Positions 1-5,148 are shown, counted from the stretch's first letter. The stretch is 5,148 bases of DNA from an uncultured Clostridia bacterium (GCA_934486495.1 CAKSPW010000107.1:1-5148), one strand, 5' to 3'. Translations and numbers: made by a program. Notes: generated from the letters alone by a model not told the origin.

Positions 1-122
1 TGCGTAAGCCAAATGTTCTCGTCCTCATACCGCATTTCCACGCTTTGTTCACTATCACCCACAGACGCAATAAAAGTTAAATATTCCGCTGTCGATGAAT
101 GGATATTTATCTCTCTTTTATT
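1..122 (-). CDS. RhuM-family protein, N-terminal fragment; start codon apparently missing, runs off left edge
   Basis: The minus-strand frame entering the left edge reads NKREINIHSSTAEYLTFIAS at 122-63. It continues through GDSEQSVEMRYEDENIWLTQ, the last codon being cut by the window edge. The pattern (R/K)EI-x-I-H-(N/S)S-(T/A)-A-E-(Y/F)-L, followed by a charged turn and VxxRYEDENIWLTQ, is the N-terminus I know from the RhuM virulence-protein family. These proteins lie near toxin, phage or mobile-element genes in many bacteria and have no firmly established biochemical role. The frame is open from the TAA at 183-185 to the edge, but contains no ATG, GTG or TTG before GTG at 60-62. That GTG lies inside the conserved region. 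A ribosome-binding-like GGAAAGGAAA (136-145) would place the start near 123-131, where the codons are AGT, AAG and AAG. A lost start codon, a non-standard start or a sequencing error are all possible. Family call is fairly sure; functional status is not. Confidence 0.72.
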
Positions 123-135
123 CTTCTTACTTTTA

Positions 136-145
136 TTTCCTTTCC
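136..145 (-). promoter_or_regulatory. Shine-Dalgarno-like site with no start codon at the proper distance
   Basis: The minus strand reads GGAAAGGAAA here, partly complementary to the 16S rRNA 3' end. Counting 6-9 nt downstream falls on AGT (129-131) or AAG (126-128) in the RhuM frame. An original ATG at 126-128 would give a protein beginning M-K-N-K-R-E-I, which looks natural for the family. The site therefore supports loss of the start by a substitution, but it is only a purine-rich stretch in AT-rich DNA. Confidence 0.4.
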
Positions 146-186
146 GGCAATAACAAGTTTGTGCAAACCGAAACTCAATATTTTAT

Positions 187-215
187 ATTATACCACAAAA
201 TCATCCTTTTGTCCA
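187..215 (-). promoter_or_regulatory. Near-consensus sigma-70/SigA promoter with extended -10, reading leftward into the RhuM frame
   Basis: On the minus strand a -35 box TGGACA (210-215; five of six consensus bases) is separated by exactly 17 bp from a perfect TATAAT -10 (187-192). The preceding TGG gives the extended -10 form TGnTATAAT. Transcription should start near 178-181. This leaves a leader of roughly 50-60 nt before the expected RhuM start. It is the best promoter-like match I found in the window. It suggests the RhuM gene is transcribed independently of the sugar operon upstream of it. Confidence 0.75.
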
Positions 216-569
216 TTGACGGTTTATCCAAACTTTCAATTTCACATAATGCACTCCGTTTTTTATGCTGTGGTCGGTGTTTTATATGAGATAATTAATA
301 TTGCCGGCGGTGATAACCATTCCTTCCTAAGACGTGAAAAAATTTCGCAGATTGTGCATTTAACCGAGTGATGAGCGTATAACACAACATTCTGATTCTC
401 TGAATACGAGTCATTTGGCACATAATCTGCTATAACGGCATCCTTATCTTTTGCCCAACCGATAAATTTGTACCCATGTCAGTGTCATACGCTTGTTCCC
501 ATCCGGCATAAAGCATTTAGTATAATGTTATTTGAACAGTGAAATACAGTCTCCGCCGCTGCTGTTTGT
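216..569. other. Gene-free spacer between the SDR gene and the RhuM promoter
   Basis: This 354-base stretch holds no intact gene that I can support. Its right part (about 371-509) carries the decayed surface-protein repeat listed separately. The remainder (216-370) is AT-rich and shows no recognisable protein family, RNA gene or repeat array on either strand. Just after the SDR stop, bases 549-568 form only an imperfect palindrome (ACAG arms with a mostly unpaired G+C-rich centre) and no T-run. No convincing terminator for the operon is therefore visible. Confidence 0.6.
371..509 (-). pseudogene. Decayed Listeria-Bacteroides (InlB/Flg_new) repeat of a former surface protein
   Basis: Two minus-strand frames together rebuild one repeat unit. 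The first (509-477) reads MPDGNKRMTLT. The second (472-371) starts YKFIGWAKDKDAVIADY, goes on through VPNDSYSENQNV and ends VLYAH. The order MPDG, then TLT, then GYxFxGW, an A-x-Y spacer, a P-x-x-S-Y-x-x-N turn and a closing LYA is the layout of Flg_new-type beta-grasp repeats. These repeats occur in tandem in secreted or wall-anchored adhesin-like proteins of Bacillota. The frame changes between the halves at about 474-477, with some residues missing. Stops occur at 479-481 in the second frame and at 263-265 downstream. There is no signal peptide, start or wall anchor, so this is a relic. The frame stays open to 266 beyond the match, but I recognise nothing there. Confidence 0.62.
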
Positions 570-1349
570 CTATTCCTTCGGGATTATAGGATACAGCTGA
601 ATAGTATTGCCGCCATCAACCGTAAGCTCGGCGCCGGTGGTATTTCTCGAATGAGCCGCAAAGTACCATACAGCGTCCGCAATATCCTCTCCCGTTGCAA
701 CATCACCGAGAGGTGTATATCTCGACGGAACATCTTTATAGAAATCAGGATTTTTAATCCATCTGTCAGTCCTTATCATTCCGGGAAGTACAGCGTTGAC
801 ACGTATATTGTATTTTCCCAAATCGAGCGCCATCGCTCTCATCATACCAAGCTGACCGCCCTTTGATGCGGAATATGCAATTCTATTCGGTATTGCACGG
901 TATGCTGTGTTGGAGTTTATAAAAATTATGTTTCCGCCGCCGTTGTCTTTCATTCTTTTTGCGGCATTCTCAACCATACAGTAATTCCACACAACATTTG
1001 TATTTATAACACGCATAAAATCAGATACCGGATTTTTAAATATTTCCATGTTAAGTCCCTGGTCTGCCGCATTTAAAACAAGTGTTTCAATGAATATTCC
1101 TTTTTTATCAAGCTCCTCAAATAAAGCTTTTACCGAATCCTCATCAACAGAGTTATCTTCGTTGAGCGAATTAATCTGATAACCCAATATATTTACGTTC
1201 GGAAAATTCTCACGATATTTATCCTGTACATCGCACACGCTTTCAATATTTCTTCCGGTAAAAATTACGTTTTTCCCTTTAGAAGCAAATTTTTCGACTA
1301 TTGCTACTCCCGTATTTTTGCATGCTCCCGTTATTAATACTGCATTCAT
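570..1349 (-). CDS. Classical SDR-family oxidoreductase, probable sugar or sugar-acid dehydrogenase
   Basis: This is a 259-residue short-chain dehydrogenase/reductase, the normal length for the classical group, with an NAD(P)-binding Rossmann fold and no membrane segment. The cofactor loop is TGACKNTG (residues 7-14), with Asn in place of the usual middle Gly. Arg33 after strand beta-2, with no acidic residue there, would allow NADP(H). LNAA (92-95) stands for the NNAG motif. The catalytic set is Asn118, Ser146, Tyr159 and Lys163 (YSASK), followed by PG (189-190) and a C-terminal VDGG (245-248). I chose the ATG at 1347-1349. AAGGAG at 1359-1364 lies 9 nt from it but only 3 nt from the alternative ATG at 1353-1355, which would add two residues. 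The gene is last in the operon and its ribosome binding site overlaps the preceding stop codon. It may oxidise a free sugar to a lactone or act on a keto-deoxy acid made by the neighbouring dehydratase. The substrate is unknown. Confidence 0.9.
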   Translation of the reverse strand: MNAVLITGACKNTGVAIVEKFASKGKNVIFTGRNIESVCDVQDKYRENFPNVNILGYQINSLNEDNSVDEDSVKALFEELDKKGIFIETLVLNAADQGLNMEIFKNPVSDFMRVINTNVVWNYCMVENAAKRMKDNGGGNIIFINSNTAYRAIPNRIAYSASKGGQLGMMRAMALDLGKYNIRVNAVLPGMIRTDRWIKNPDFYKDVPSRYTPLGDVATGEDIADAVWYFAAHSRNTTGAELTVDGGNTIQLYPIIPKE

Positions 1350-1358
1350 ATCCATGGT

Positions 1359-1364
1359 CTCCTT
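1359..1364 (-). promoter_or_regulatory. Ribosome binding site AAGGAG for the SDR gene, overlapping the upstream stop
   Basis: The minus strand reads TAAAGGAGACCATGGATATG. The stop codon of the dehydratase gene (1364-1366) supplies the first bases of the Shine-Dalgarno. Two in-frame ATGs follow at 3 nt and 9 nt. The 9-nt spacing is close to optimal, so the second ATG is the better start. The arrangement suggests ribosomes finishing the dehydratase re-initiate on the SDR. Confidence 0.7.
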
Positions 1365-2524
1365 TAAAAATAAAACTCATTCTTTGCCGGTCTTATATCC
1401 GTAAGCGCTCCCGTGTAATGTCTTAACGTATGCGGCTTATATGTATGCTTAAGGCATTCGTCTTCATCTATTTCTATACCAAGTCCTGCCTTATCCGGTA
1501 TTTTTATATATCCGTCCTTATATTCAAGCTTTTCATCCGTTACATCCTTGCGCCACTCTACATCCGAATACATAATTTCAAGAATTTCAAAATTCGGACA
1601 GGTTGCCGCAAGCTGAAGTGTTGCTGCATTTGCAACCGGGCCGGACGGATTGTGAGGTGCAAACGGAATATATCTGCTCTCTGCTTCGGCAGCTATTTTC
1701 TTAAGCTCCATTATTCCGCCTGCGTGCGAAATATCCGGCTGTATATAATCGGCTGCCATTTTGTCAAACATCGGTCTGTAATCCCATCTTGTATATAAAC
1801 GCTCGCCGGCTGAAATGGCAACGGGCGACTTATCCCTTACCGCCTTAAGAGCGTCAAGATTATCGGGCGGAACAGGTTCCTCAAAAAACATAGGCTTAAA
1901 CTGCTCAATTTCCTTTGCAATTTTTATTCCTGTCGGTATATTAAATCTGCCGTGACCTTCGATAAGCAAATCAACCTCGTCGCCCACAGCGTCACGCACA
2001 TCCGATATACATCTTAATGCTTTATCAAGCTCCTTGTTTGAAATGTTAAGATAGTTCTTGCCGAACGGATCCCATTTCATTGCCGTAACTCCTCTTTCCA
2101 CGGCAATCTTTGCCTTTTGTGCAAATTCCTCAGGCTCTTTTGCGCCGGCAAACCATCCGTTTACATATATACGCACTTTATCATTAACCTTGCCTCCCAA
2201 GAGCTGATAAACCGGTACATTAAGGCTTTTGCCCAATATATCCCAAAGTGCCATTTCAACAGCTGACAACGCCGACATTAAAACCGCTCCGCCGCGCCAA
2301 TATGCATCTCGGTAGATACTGTGCCAATGTTTTTCAATATCAAACGGATTTTTTCCGACAAGATATTCCTTTATGTGCTCTATTGCACCTATTAACGCTT
2401 TTTCCTTATATTCAAGAGTCGCTTCTCCGACTCCGTCTATCCCCTCGTCTGTATAGACTTTAACAAATACCCAATTTGTTCTGAAACAGTCAACTGTAAA
2501 CACTTTTATATCTGTTACCTTCAT
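1364..2524 (-). CDS. Enolase-superfamily (MR/MLE-type) sugar-acid dehydratase, galactonate-dehydratase-like
   Basis: This 386-residue cytosolic enzyme belongs to the mandelate racemase/muconate lactonizing group. Such enzymes use Mg2+ to remove the proton alpha to a carboxylate. Here dehydration of an aldonate to a 2-keto-3-deoxy-aldonate is likely. The N-terminal capping domain (about 1-125) has TNWVFVKVYTDEGIDGVGEA (16-35). The barrel carries the presumed metal ligands Glu189 (IEGHGRF), Glu215 (FFEEPVPP) and Glu241 (AGERLYTRW). QPDISHAGG has Asp264, and APHNPSGP has His291 as the general acid/base, probably paired with Asp264. His191 matches the DgoD-type second histidine. E. coli DgoD, from memory, has Asp where Glu189 stands; Glu is seen in some Gram-positive relatives. 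The ATG overlaps the preceding TGA (ATGA, 2521-2524), implying translational coupling with the MBL-fold gene. Exact substrate (galactonate, arabinonate, gluconate or another acid) cannot be decided, so I give no symbol. Confidence 0.93.
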   Translation of the reverse strand: MKVTDIKVFTVDCFRTNWVFVKVYTDEGIDGVGEATLEYKEKALIGAIEHIKEYLVGKNPFDIEKHWHSIYRDAYWRGGAVLMSALSAVEMALWDILGKSLNVPVYQLLGGKVNDKVRIYVNGWFAGAKEPEEFAQKAKIAVERGVTAMKWDPFGKNYLNISNKELDKALRCISDVRDAVGDEVDLLIEGHGRFNIPTGIKIAKEIEQFKPMFFEEPVPPDNLDALKAVRDKSPVAISAGERLYTRWDYRPMFDKMAADYIQPDISHAGGIMELKKIAAEAESRYIPFAPHNPSGPVANAATLQLAATCPNFEILEIMYSDVEWRKDVTDEKLEYKDGYIKIPDKAGLGIEIDEDECLKHTYKPHTLRHYTGALTDIRPAKNEFYF

Positions 2525-3198
2525 TCAAATTTCACTTCCTCATATATTTTCGGTATAACCGCATTGTCAATGTCAAACTCCGAAGCATCAAGTTCATCAA
2601 ACATACCCCAGTGAATCGGAATTGCCTTTTTTGTCCCCGTCATTTCAGCAAACCGCTTTGCGTCGGTAACATTCATGTTATTGCCCACACCGTTTATCGG
2701 AAGAAATACTGCGTCAAGGTTTATCGGCAGTTCGGGGAAAATATCCTTATTGTATAAGGTGTCACCCGTCACATACACTTTAAATTCACCGTCATCTATG
2801 ATAAATCCGATTGATGTAAGGTCCGAATGTTCCGCTTTAACCGCTGTAAATACTATGCCGTCCTGCGTCCAGACAGTACCTCGGTTAAACATTACATAAT
2901 TATGATTTTTACCGTTTTTTCTTACCTGTTGCCACGCATTATACGAAGCCAGCACGGTCAGCGCCTTATCCTTTTGAAGAAATTTCTCCAAAGTCTGCGG
3001 ATCAAGATGGTCAAGATGGTCATGTGTTATTACAATTATATCTACATTTTCTTCAAAAAGACTCTCATCAACCGCTATACGTCTCCAATTTTTAGGGTTA
3101 ATTGCCTCAACGCTGTCAGACAGATACGGATCAACCATAATTTTCTTGCCGCACGTTTCAATAAGCAGTCCTGCTTGTCCGATCCATGTTATTTTCAC
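2521..3198 (-). CDS. Metallo-beta-lactamase-fold hydrolase, UlaG-like; possible sugar lactonase
   Basis: This is a 225-residue single-domain MBL-fold protein, soluble and without a signal peptide. Metal-site motifs appear in family order: VDP (22-24), the signature THDHLDH (58-64; His59, His61, Asp63, His64), His124 in AEHSD, Asp146 in VTGDT and His196 in IPIHWGMFD. All binuclear-site ligands are present. The short form, the G-Q-A-G start and the C-terminal IHWGMFD resemble the UlaG-type group, which includes L-ascorbate-6-phosphate lactonase. The group is diverse and often generically named metal-dependent hydrolase. The start is GTG (3196-3198) behind the strong GAGGTGAGG site. The stop overlaps the dehydratase ATG. 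That overlap fits a lactonase handing an aldonate to the dehydratase, but this role is inferred from context only. Confidence 0.9.
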   Translation of the reverse strand: MKITWIGQAGLLIETCGKKIMVDPYLSDSVEAINPKNWRRIAVDESLFEENVDIIVITHDHLDHLDPQTLEKFLQKDKALTVLASYNAWQQVRKNGKNHNYVMFNRGTVWTQDGIVFTAVKAEHSDLTSIGFIIDDGEFKVYVTGDTLYNKDIFPELPINLDAVFLPINGVGNNMNVTDAKRFAEMTGTKKAIPIHWGMFDELDASEFDIDNAVIPKIYEEVKFE

Positions 3199-3200
3199 TT

Positions 3201-3210
3201 ACCTCACCTC
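3201..3210 (-). promoter_or_regulatory. Strong ribosome binding site fixing the GTG start of the MBL-fold gene
   Basis: The minus strand reads GAGGTGAGGT followed by AA and the GTG at 3196-3198. GAGGTGA is an extended match to the consensus AAGGAGGTGA, with 5 nt between GAGGTGA and the GTG. There is no nearby in-frame ATG before the conserved KITWIGQAG segment. The GTG start is therefore well supported. It follows the longest internal gap of the cluster, suggesting this gene is loaded independently. Confidence 0.8.
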
Positions 3211-3249
3211 GTTTTTTTATGCCGCACCTGAAATTTTAAATATACGCTC

Positions 3250-3277
3250 TCTGCCGCACAGTGCCGGTTGCGACAGA
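3250..3277 (-). other. Hairpin in the 97-nt gap between the SGNH and MBL-fold genes
   Basis: On the minus-strand transcript UCUGUCGC (3277-3270) can pair with GCGGCAGA (3257-3250). This makes an 8-bp stem with one G-U pair and a 12-nt loop. A mixed A/U tract (roughly UAUAUUUAAAAUUU) follows after about five bases, but no clean U-run, so it is not a convincing intrinsic terminator. It could be an attenuator, an mRNA processing or stability element, or chance. The 7-mer GTGCGGC in its 3' half recurs 32 bases downstream at 3221-3227. Confidence 0.35.
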
Positions 3278-3295
3278 CCTACATCTTTATTTATA

Positions 3296-3922
3296 TTACA
3301 GCTGCAATTCCTTAAATGCCTTAATCCACTCACGTTTAATCAATTCGCCTCCGGCAGCAGTCGGATGAATACCGTCTACCGTCCAGTATTCGGGAGATAC
3401 AGCCGCCGCCATATCGTCAAATTTTTTCATAAGAGGAATAAATTTTATATCATGTTTGTCAGCCGTCTGTCTTGCCGCATCGGCAATCTGTTCAACACCC
3501 AAACGAAATTCAGTCCATTTTTCCTCCGTTACCGAACCTTTCAGCACATAAGGCCCCATAATCATTAGCTTTATATCCGGAAGCGCTTCTAAAACATCGT
3601 TTATAATAATATCCATATATCTTTCATATTTTTCTTTTGAAACGCCGTTTTTGGTATCAAGCTCCGCCCACACATCGTTTACTCCCACCAATATGCTCAT
3701 AACATCGGGCTTAATGTTTATCATATCTTTTTTTATGCGTGCCAGCAAATCTATACTGCGATCGCCTCCTATTCCCCTGTTGAAAAATTCGTACTTCCCG
3801 GGATAATCAAATCCCAGCTCCGCCGATACAAGCGTCGCATATCCGCATCCGCCGTAGAAGTCGTCTTCTCTGACTCTATACATATCGGTAATTGAGTCAC
3901 CTTGGAACAAAATTCTTTTCAT
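3296..3922 (-). CDS. SGNH/GDSL-family hydrolase, probable carbohydrate O-acetyl esterase
   Basis: This is a 208-residue single-domain SGNH hydrolase of typical length. Block I is FQGDSIT with nucleophile Ser10. Block II is NRGIGGDRS (48-56), giving the oxyanion glycine. Block III is VGVNDVW (79-85) with Asn82. Block V is VDGIHPT (182-188) with Asp183 and His186. All four signature residues are present, so the enzyme should be active. No signal peptide is seen: the protein enters strand 1 directly (MKRILFQ), which implies a cytoplasmic substrate such as an imported acetylated oligosaccharide. I chose the ATG at 3920-3922, preceded by GGTGA at a 5-nt spacing. A GTG at 3932-3934 would add four residues (M-V-N-G) and cannot be excluded. 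It lies 27 nt behind the glycosidase stop and is followed by a 97-nt gap. Acetyl esterase activity is a family- and context-based inference; lipase or thioesterase roles occur in the superfamily. Confidence 0.9.
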   Translation of the reverse strand: MKRILFQGDSITDMYRVREDDFYGGCGYATLVSAELGFDYPGKYEFFNRGIGGDRSIDLLARIKKDMINIKPDVMSILVGVNDVWAELDTKNGVSKEKYERYMDIIINDVLEALPDIKLMIMGPYVLKGSVTEEKWTEFRLGVEQIADAARQTADKHDIKFIPLMKKFDDMAAAVSPEYWTVDGIHPTAAGGELIKREWIKAFKELQL

Positions 3923-3949
3923 GCCATTCACCACAGTCTTTCCAAATAA

Positions 3950-5148
3950 TTATTTAACCGTTTCAAAAAAATCCCCAAATACAAGTACCATCGGATAATC
4001 TCTTATTGGCAAATTACGAATAAAATATTTACTGTCACCATGACTTTCCAAAATGCTTTCAGGCAATTTATACACCGTGCCATCCATCAAATCCACTAAT
4101 CTCACTTCTCCCTTAAGCGATGCGGTATATAATGAAATTGTAGACTCAAAATCCGTAGTCATAAGGTTTGTGCTGTTCCAGAAAACAAAAGCCGCCGCTC
4201 CGTTTTCACGTCTGAATCCGCTTGTGACAATAGTATGGTCATCACAATCGGTACCGAACAATCTGTCAGACACCTCCGGCCAGCGCATAATCGGCAAATC
4301 CGCTTTTTTTACATCATCAGAAAACATTGCGGCAAGCGCCTGAAGCGCATAATAAGACGGTTTGGGAGTATATGTTCCTACAGAATGTCCCTCAGCGTCA
4401 AAATCCGCCCCCAACACGCCGAAATAACCGTAATCCAAATAACTGCTCAAATTACCTGCCTCGCCGTTTAAAGCTTCAATCATATCAACGCACGAAAAAT
4501 ATGACGTAAATTTCACATCGGTAATCAAATCTGCCATCAAGTGACGCAGAAGCTGCTTTGTCTGCTTTCTCGGCGTCCATGCGCCCTTTCGCATAGCGCC
4601 GTGTCCGTCGCTTCGTGACTGCGAGCCGGACTCACCCTGTATAATTTCAATTTTCGGATTAAATGCATCACATAAGCCTCTTAATGCCTTTACATGACGA
4701 AATACAATTGTTTCATCAATTACGTATTCATGAAACGAAAATGCGTCTATATGTTCACCCATGCCCTGCATAAAAGCGTCATAGGCAAAATCCAAAGTCT
4801 TTCCTATGCACAGCGCACCGCCTACAACTTTAGCATCGCTGTCACCGGATTTCAGCGCAATTGATGTATTTACAACAAATTCTCCGTATTCCTTTCCGCT
4901 TGGTCCATGCTTCCAGCACCACTCACCGTCAGGCTCATTCCAAACCTCATAATATGTTACTCTGCCTTTCATATGTTCCGCAAGAGCCTTAACATAGTTT
5001 GCCCACGCATTTTTTGCCTCCCCGCTTTTTATCGGCGGACAACCTACCGCACCGAAAACCTTTGAAGCCGCTTCATCATAAAGTCCGTTTCCGTAGCATA
5101 GATTTATCCACGGAATTAATCCCCTGTCAAGCAAGTTATCAACAACAC
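3950..5148 (-). CDS. Clan GH-A glycoside hydrolase, GH39-like; N-terminus outside the window
   Basis: The frame is open to the right edge, so about 399 residues are visible and the true start is off-window. Positions here count from the TTG at 5132-5134. That TTG is an internal Leu codon, since the conserved segment (VVDNLLDRGLIPWINLCYGN) already runs before it. The segment DRGLIPWINLCYGNGLY is a barrel strand typical of GH39-like enzymes. YYEVWNEPDGEW (61-72) contains the general acid/base Glu67. SFHEY (133-137) and IIQGESGSQSR (164-174) follow, with Glu168 the likely nucleophile. From about 275 the chain changes to a beta-sandwich-like tail. This includes AAAFVFWN (313-320), VRLVDLMDGTVYKLPES (344-360) and a final strand PMVLVFGDF (381-389). 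Clan GH-A enzymes hydrolyse glycosides with retention. GH39 includes beta-xylosidases, but the sugar here is unknown. It is the first visible gene of the operon. Whether it has a signal peptide cannot be seen. Confidence 0.85.
   Translation of the reverse strand, partial: VVDNLLDRGLIPWINLCYGNGLYDEAASKVFGAVGCPPIKSGEAKNAWANYVKALAEHMKGRVTYYEVWNEPDGEWCWKHGPSGKEYGEFVVNTSIALKSGDSDAKVVGGALCIGKTLDFAYDAFMQGMGEHIDAFSFHEYVIDETIVFRHVKALRGLCDAFNPKIEIIQGESGSQSRSDGHGAMRKGAWTPRKQTKQLLRHLMADLITDVKFTSYFSCVDMIEALNGEAGNLSSYLDYGYFGVLGADFDAEGHSVGTYTPKPSYYALQALAAMFSDDVKKADLPIMRWPEVSDRLFGTDCDDHTIVTSGFRRENGAAAFVFWNSTNLMTTDFESTISLYTASLKGEVRLVDLMDGTVYKLPESILESHGDSKYFIRNLPIRDYPMVLVFGDFFETVK

Noticed and set aside
266..370. 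Continuation of the decayed repeat frame as a real protein tail
   Set aside because: The frame is open to the TAA at 263-265, but the residues after LYAH fit no repeat or known domain and look like random read-through.
95..371. Plus-strand open frames of 64 and 90 residues
   Set aside because: They run antisense to the RhuM frame and its promoter, have no clear Shine-Dalgarno and no recognisable family. The hydrophobic N-terminus of the longer one comes from T-rich sequence.
521..526. TATAAT on the plus strand as a promoter
   Set aside because: No -35-like hexamer lies 16-18 bp upstream, there is no extended TG motif, and no rightward gene follows.
549..568. Possible terminator after the SDR gene
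   Set aside because: Only the outer 4 bp (ACAG/CTGT) pair well, the G+C-rich centre does not fold back on itself, and no T-run follows on the minus strand.
1430..2463. Plus-strand open frames opposite the dehydratase gene
   Set aside because: They are fully antisense to a well-supported enzyme gene, have biased cysteine/arginine/isoleucine-rich composition and match no family.
3221..3250. Internal promoter (TATATT/TAAAAT on the minus strand) before the MBL-fold gene
   Set aside because: The -10-like hexamers have no matching -35 at proper spacing; AT-rich spacer explains them.
2675..3568. Plus-strand open frames opposite the MBL-fold and SGNH genes
   Set aside because: They overlap two genes with complete catalytic motifs on the other strand and look like shadow frames.
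3932..3934. GTG as the start of the SGNH gene
   Set aside because: It is possible, but the ATG at 3920-3922 has a GGTGA site at good spacing and begins exactly at the conserved first strand; the extra four residues add nothing recognisable.
4053..4509. Plus-strand open frames opposite the glycosidase gene
   Set aside because: They are antisense shadows of a conserved glycoside hydrolase and have no own motifs.
5132..5134. TTG as the start codon of the glycosidase
   Set aside because: The frame stays open to the window edge and the conserved barrel segment already begins before this codon, so the TTG is an internal Leu and the gene is truncated by the window.

Overview
The window looks like a chromosomal segment of a low-G+C Bacillota, most likely an anaerobic gut-type Clostridia. 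This is inferred from the AT-rich intergenic DNA, purine-rich Shine-Dalgarno sequences of the AAGGAGGTGA type, and remembered protein resemblance. No database search was possible.

From about 570 to the right edge there is one co-directional minus-strand gene cluster. In transcription order it holds a GH39-like clan GH-A glycosidase (5' end outside the window), a cytoplasmic SGNH/GDSL esterase, a UlaG-type metallo-beta-lactamase-fold hydrolase, a galactonate-dehydratase-like enolase-superfamily enzyme, and a short-chain dehydrogenase/reductase (SDR). Spacing is 27 nt, 97 nt, a 4-nt ATGA overlap, and about 8-14 nt. The last three genes are therefore tightly coupled. The 97-nt gap carries a hairpin and the strongest ribosome binding site of the cluster.

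Together the genes read as an intracellular saccharide-utilisation operon. The glycosidase and esterase would trim an imported, possibly acetylated oligosaccharide. The SDR, the putative lactonase and the sugar-acid dehydratase would form an oxidative, non-phosphorylated route (sugar to lactone to aldonate to 2-keto-3-deoxy-aldonate). The substrate cannot be read from the sequence, and no transporter, regulator, kinase or aldolase is in view.

The left 570 bases differ in character. Directly after the SDR stop lies a decayed, frameshifted fragment of a Listeria-Bacteroides (InlB/Flg_new) repeat from a lost surface protein. Next comes a near-consensus minus-strand promoter (TGGACA, 17 bp, extended TATAAT). 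It drives a RhuM-family gene that runs off the left edge. That gene shows a clear N-terminal family match but has no ATG, GTG or TTG at the expected start, so it may be inactivated or use an unusual start.

I found no RNA gene, CRISPR array, intact mobile element or convincing intrinsic terminator.
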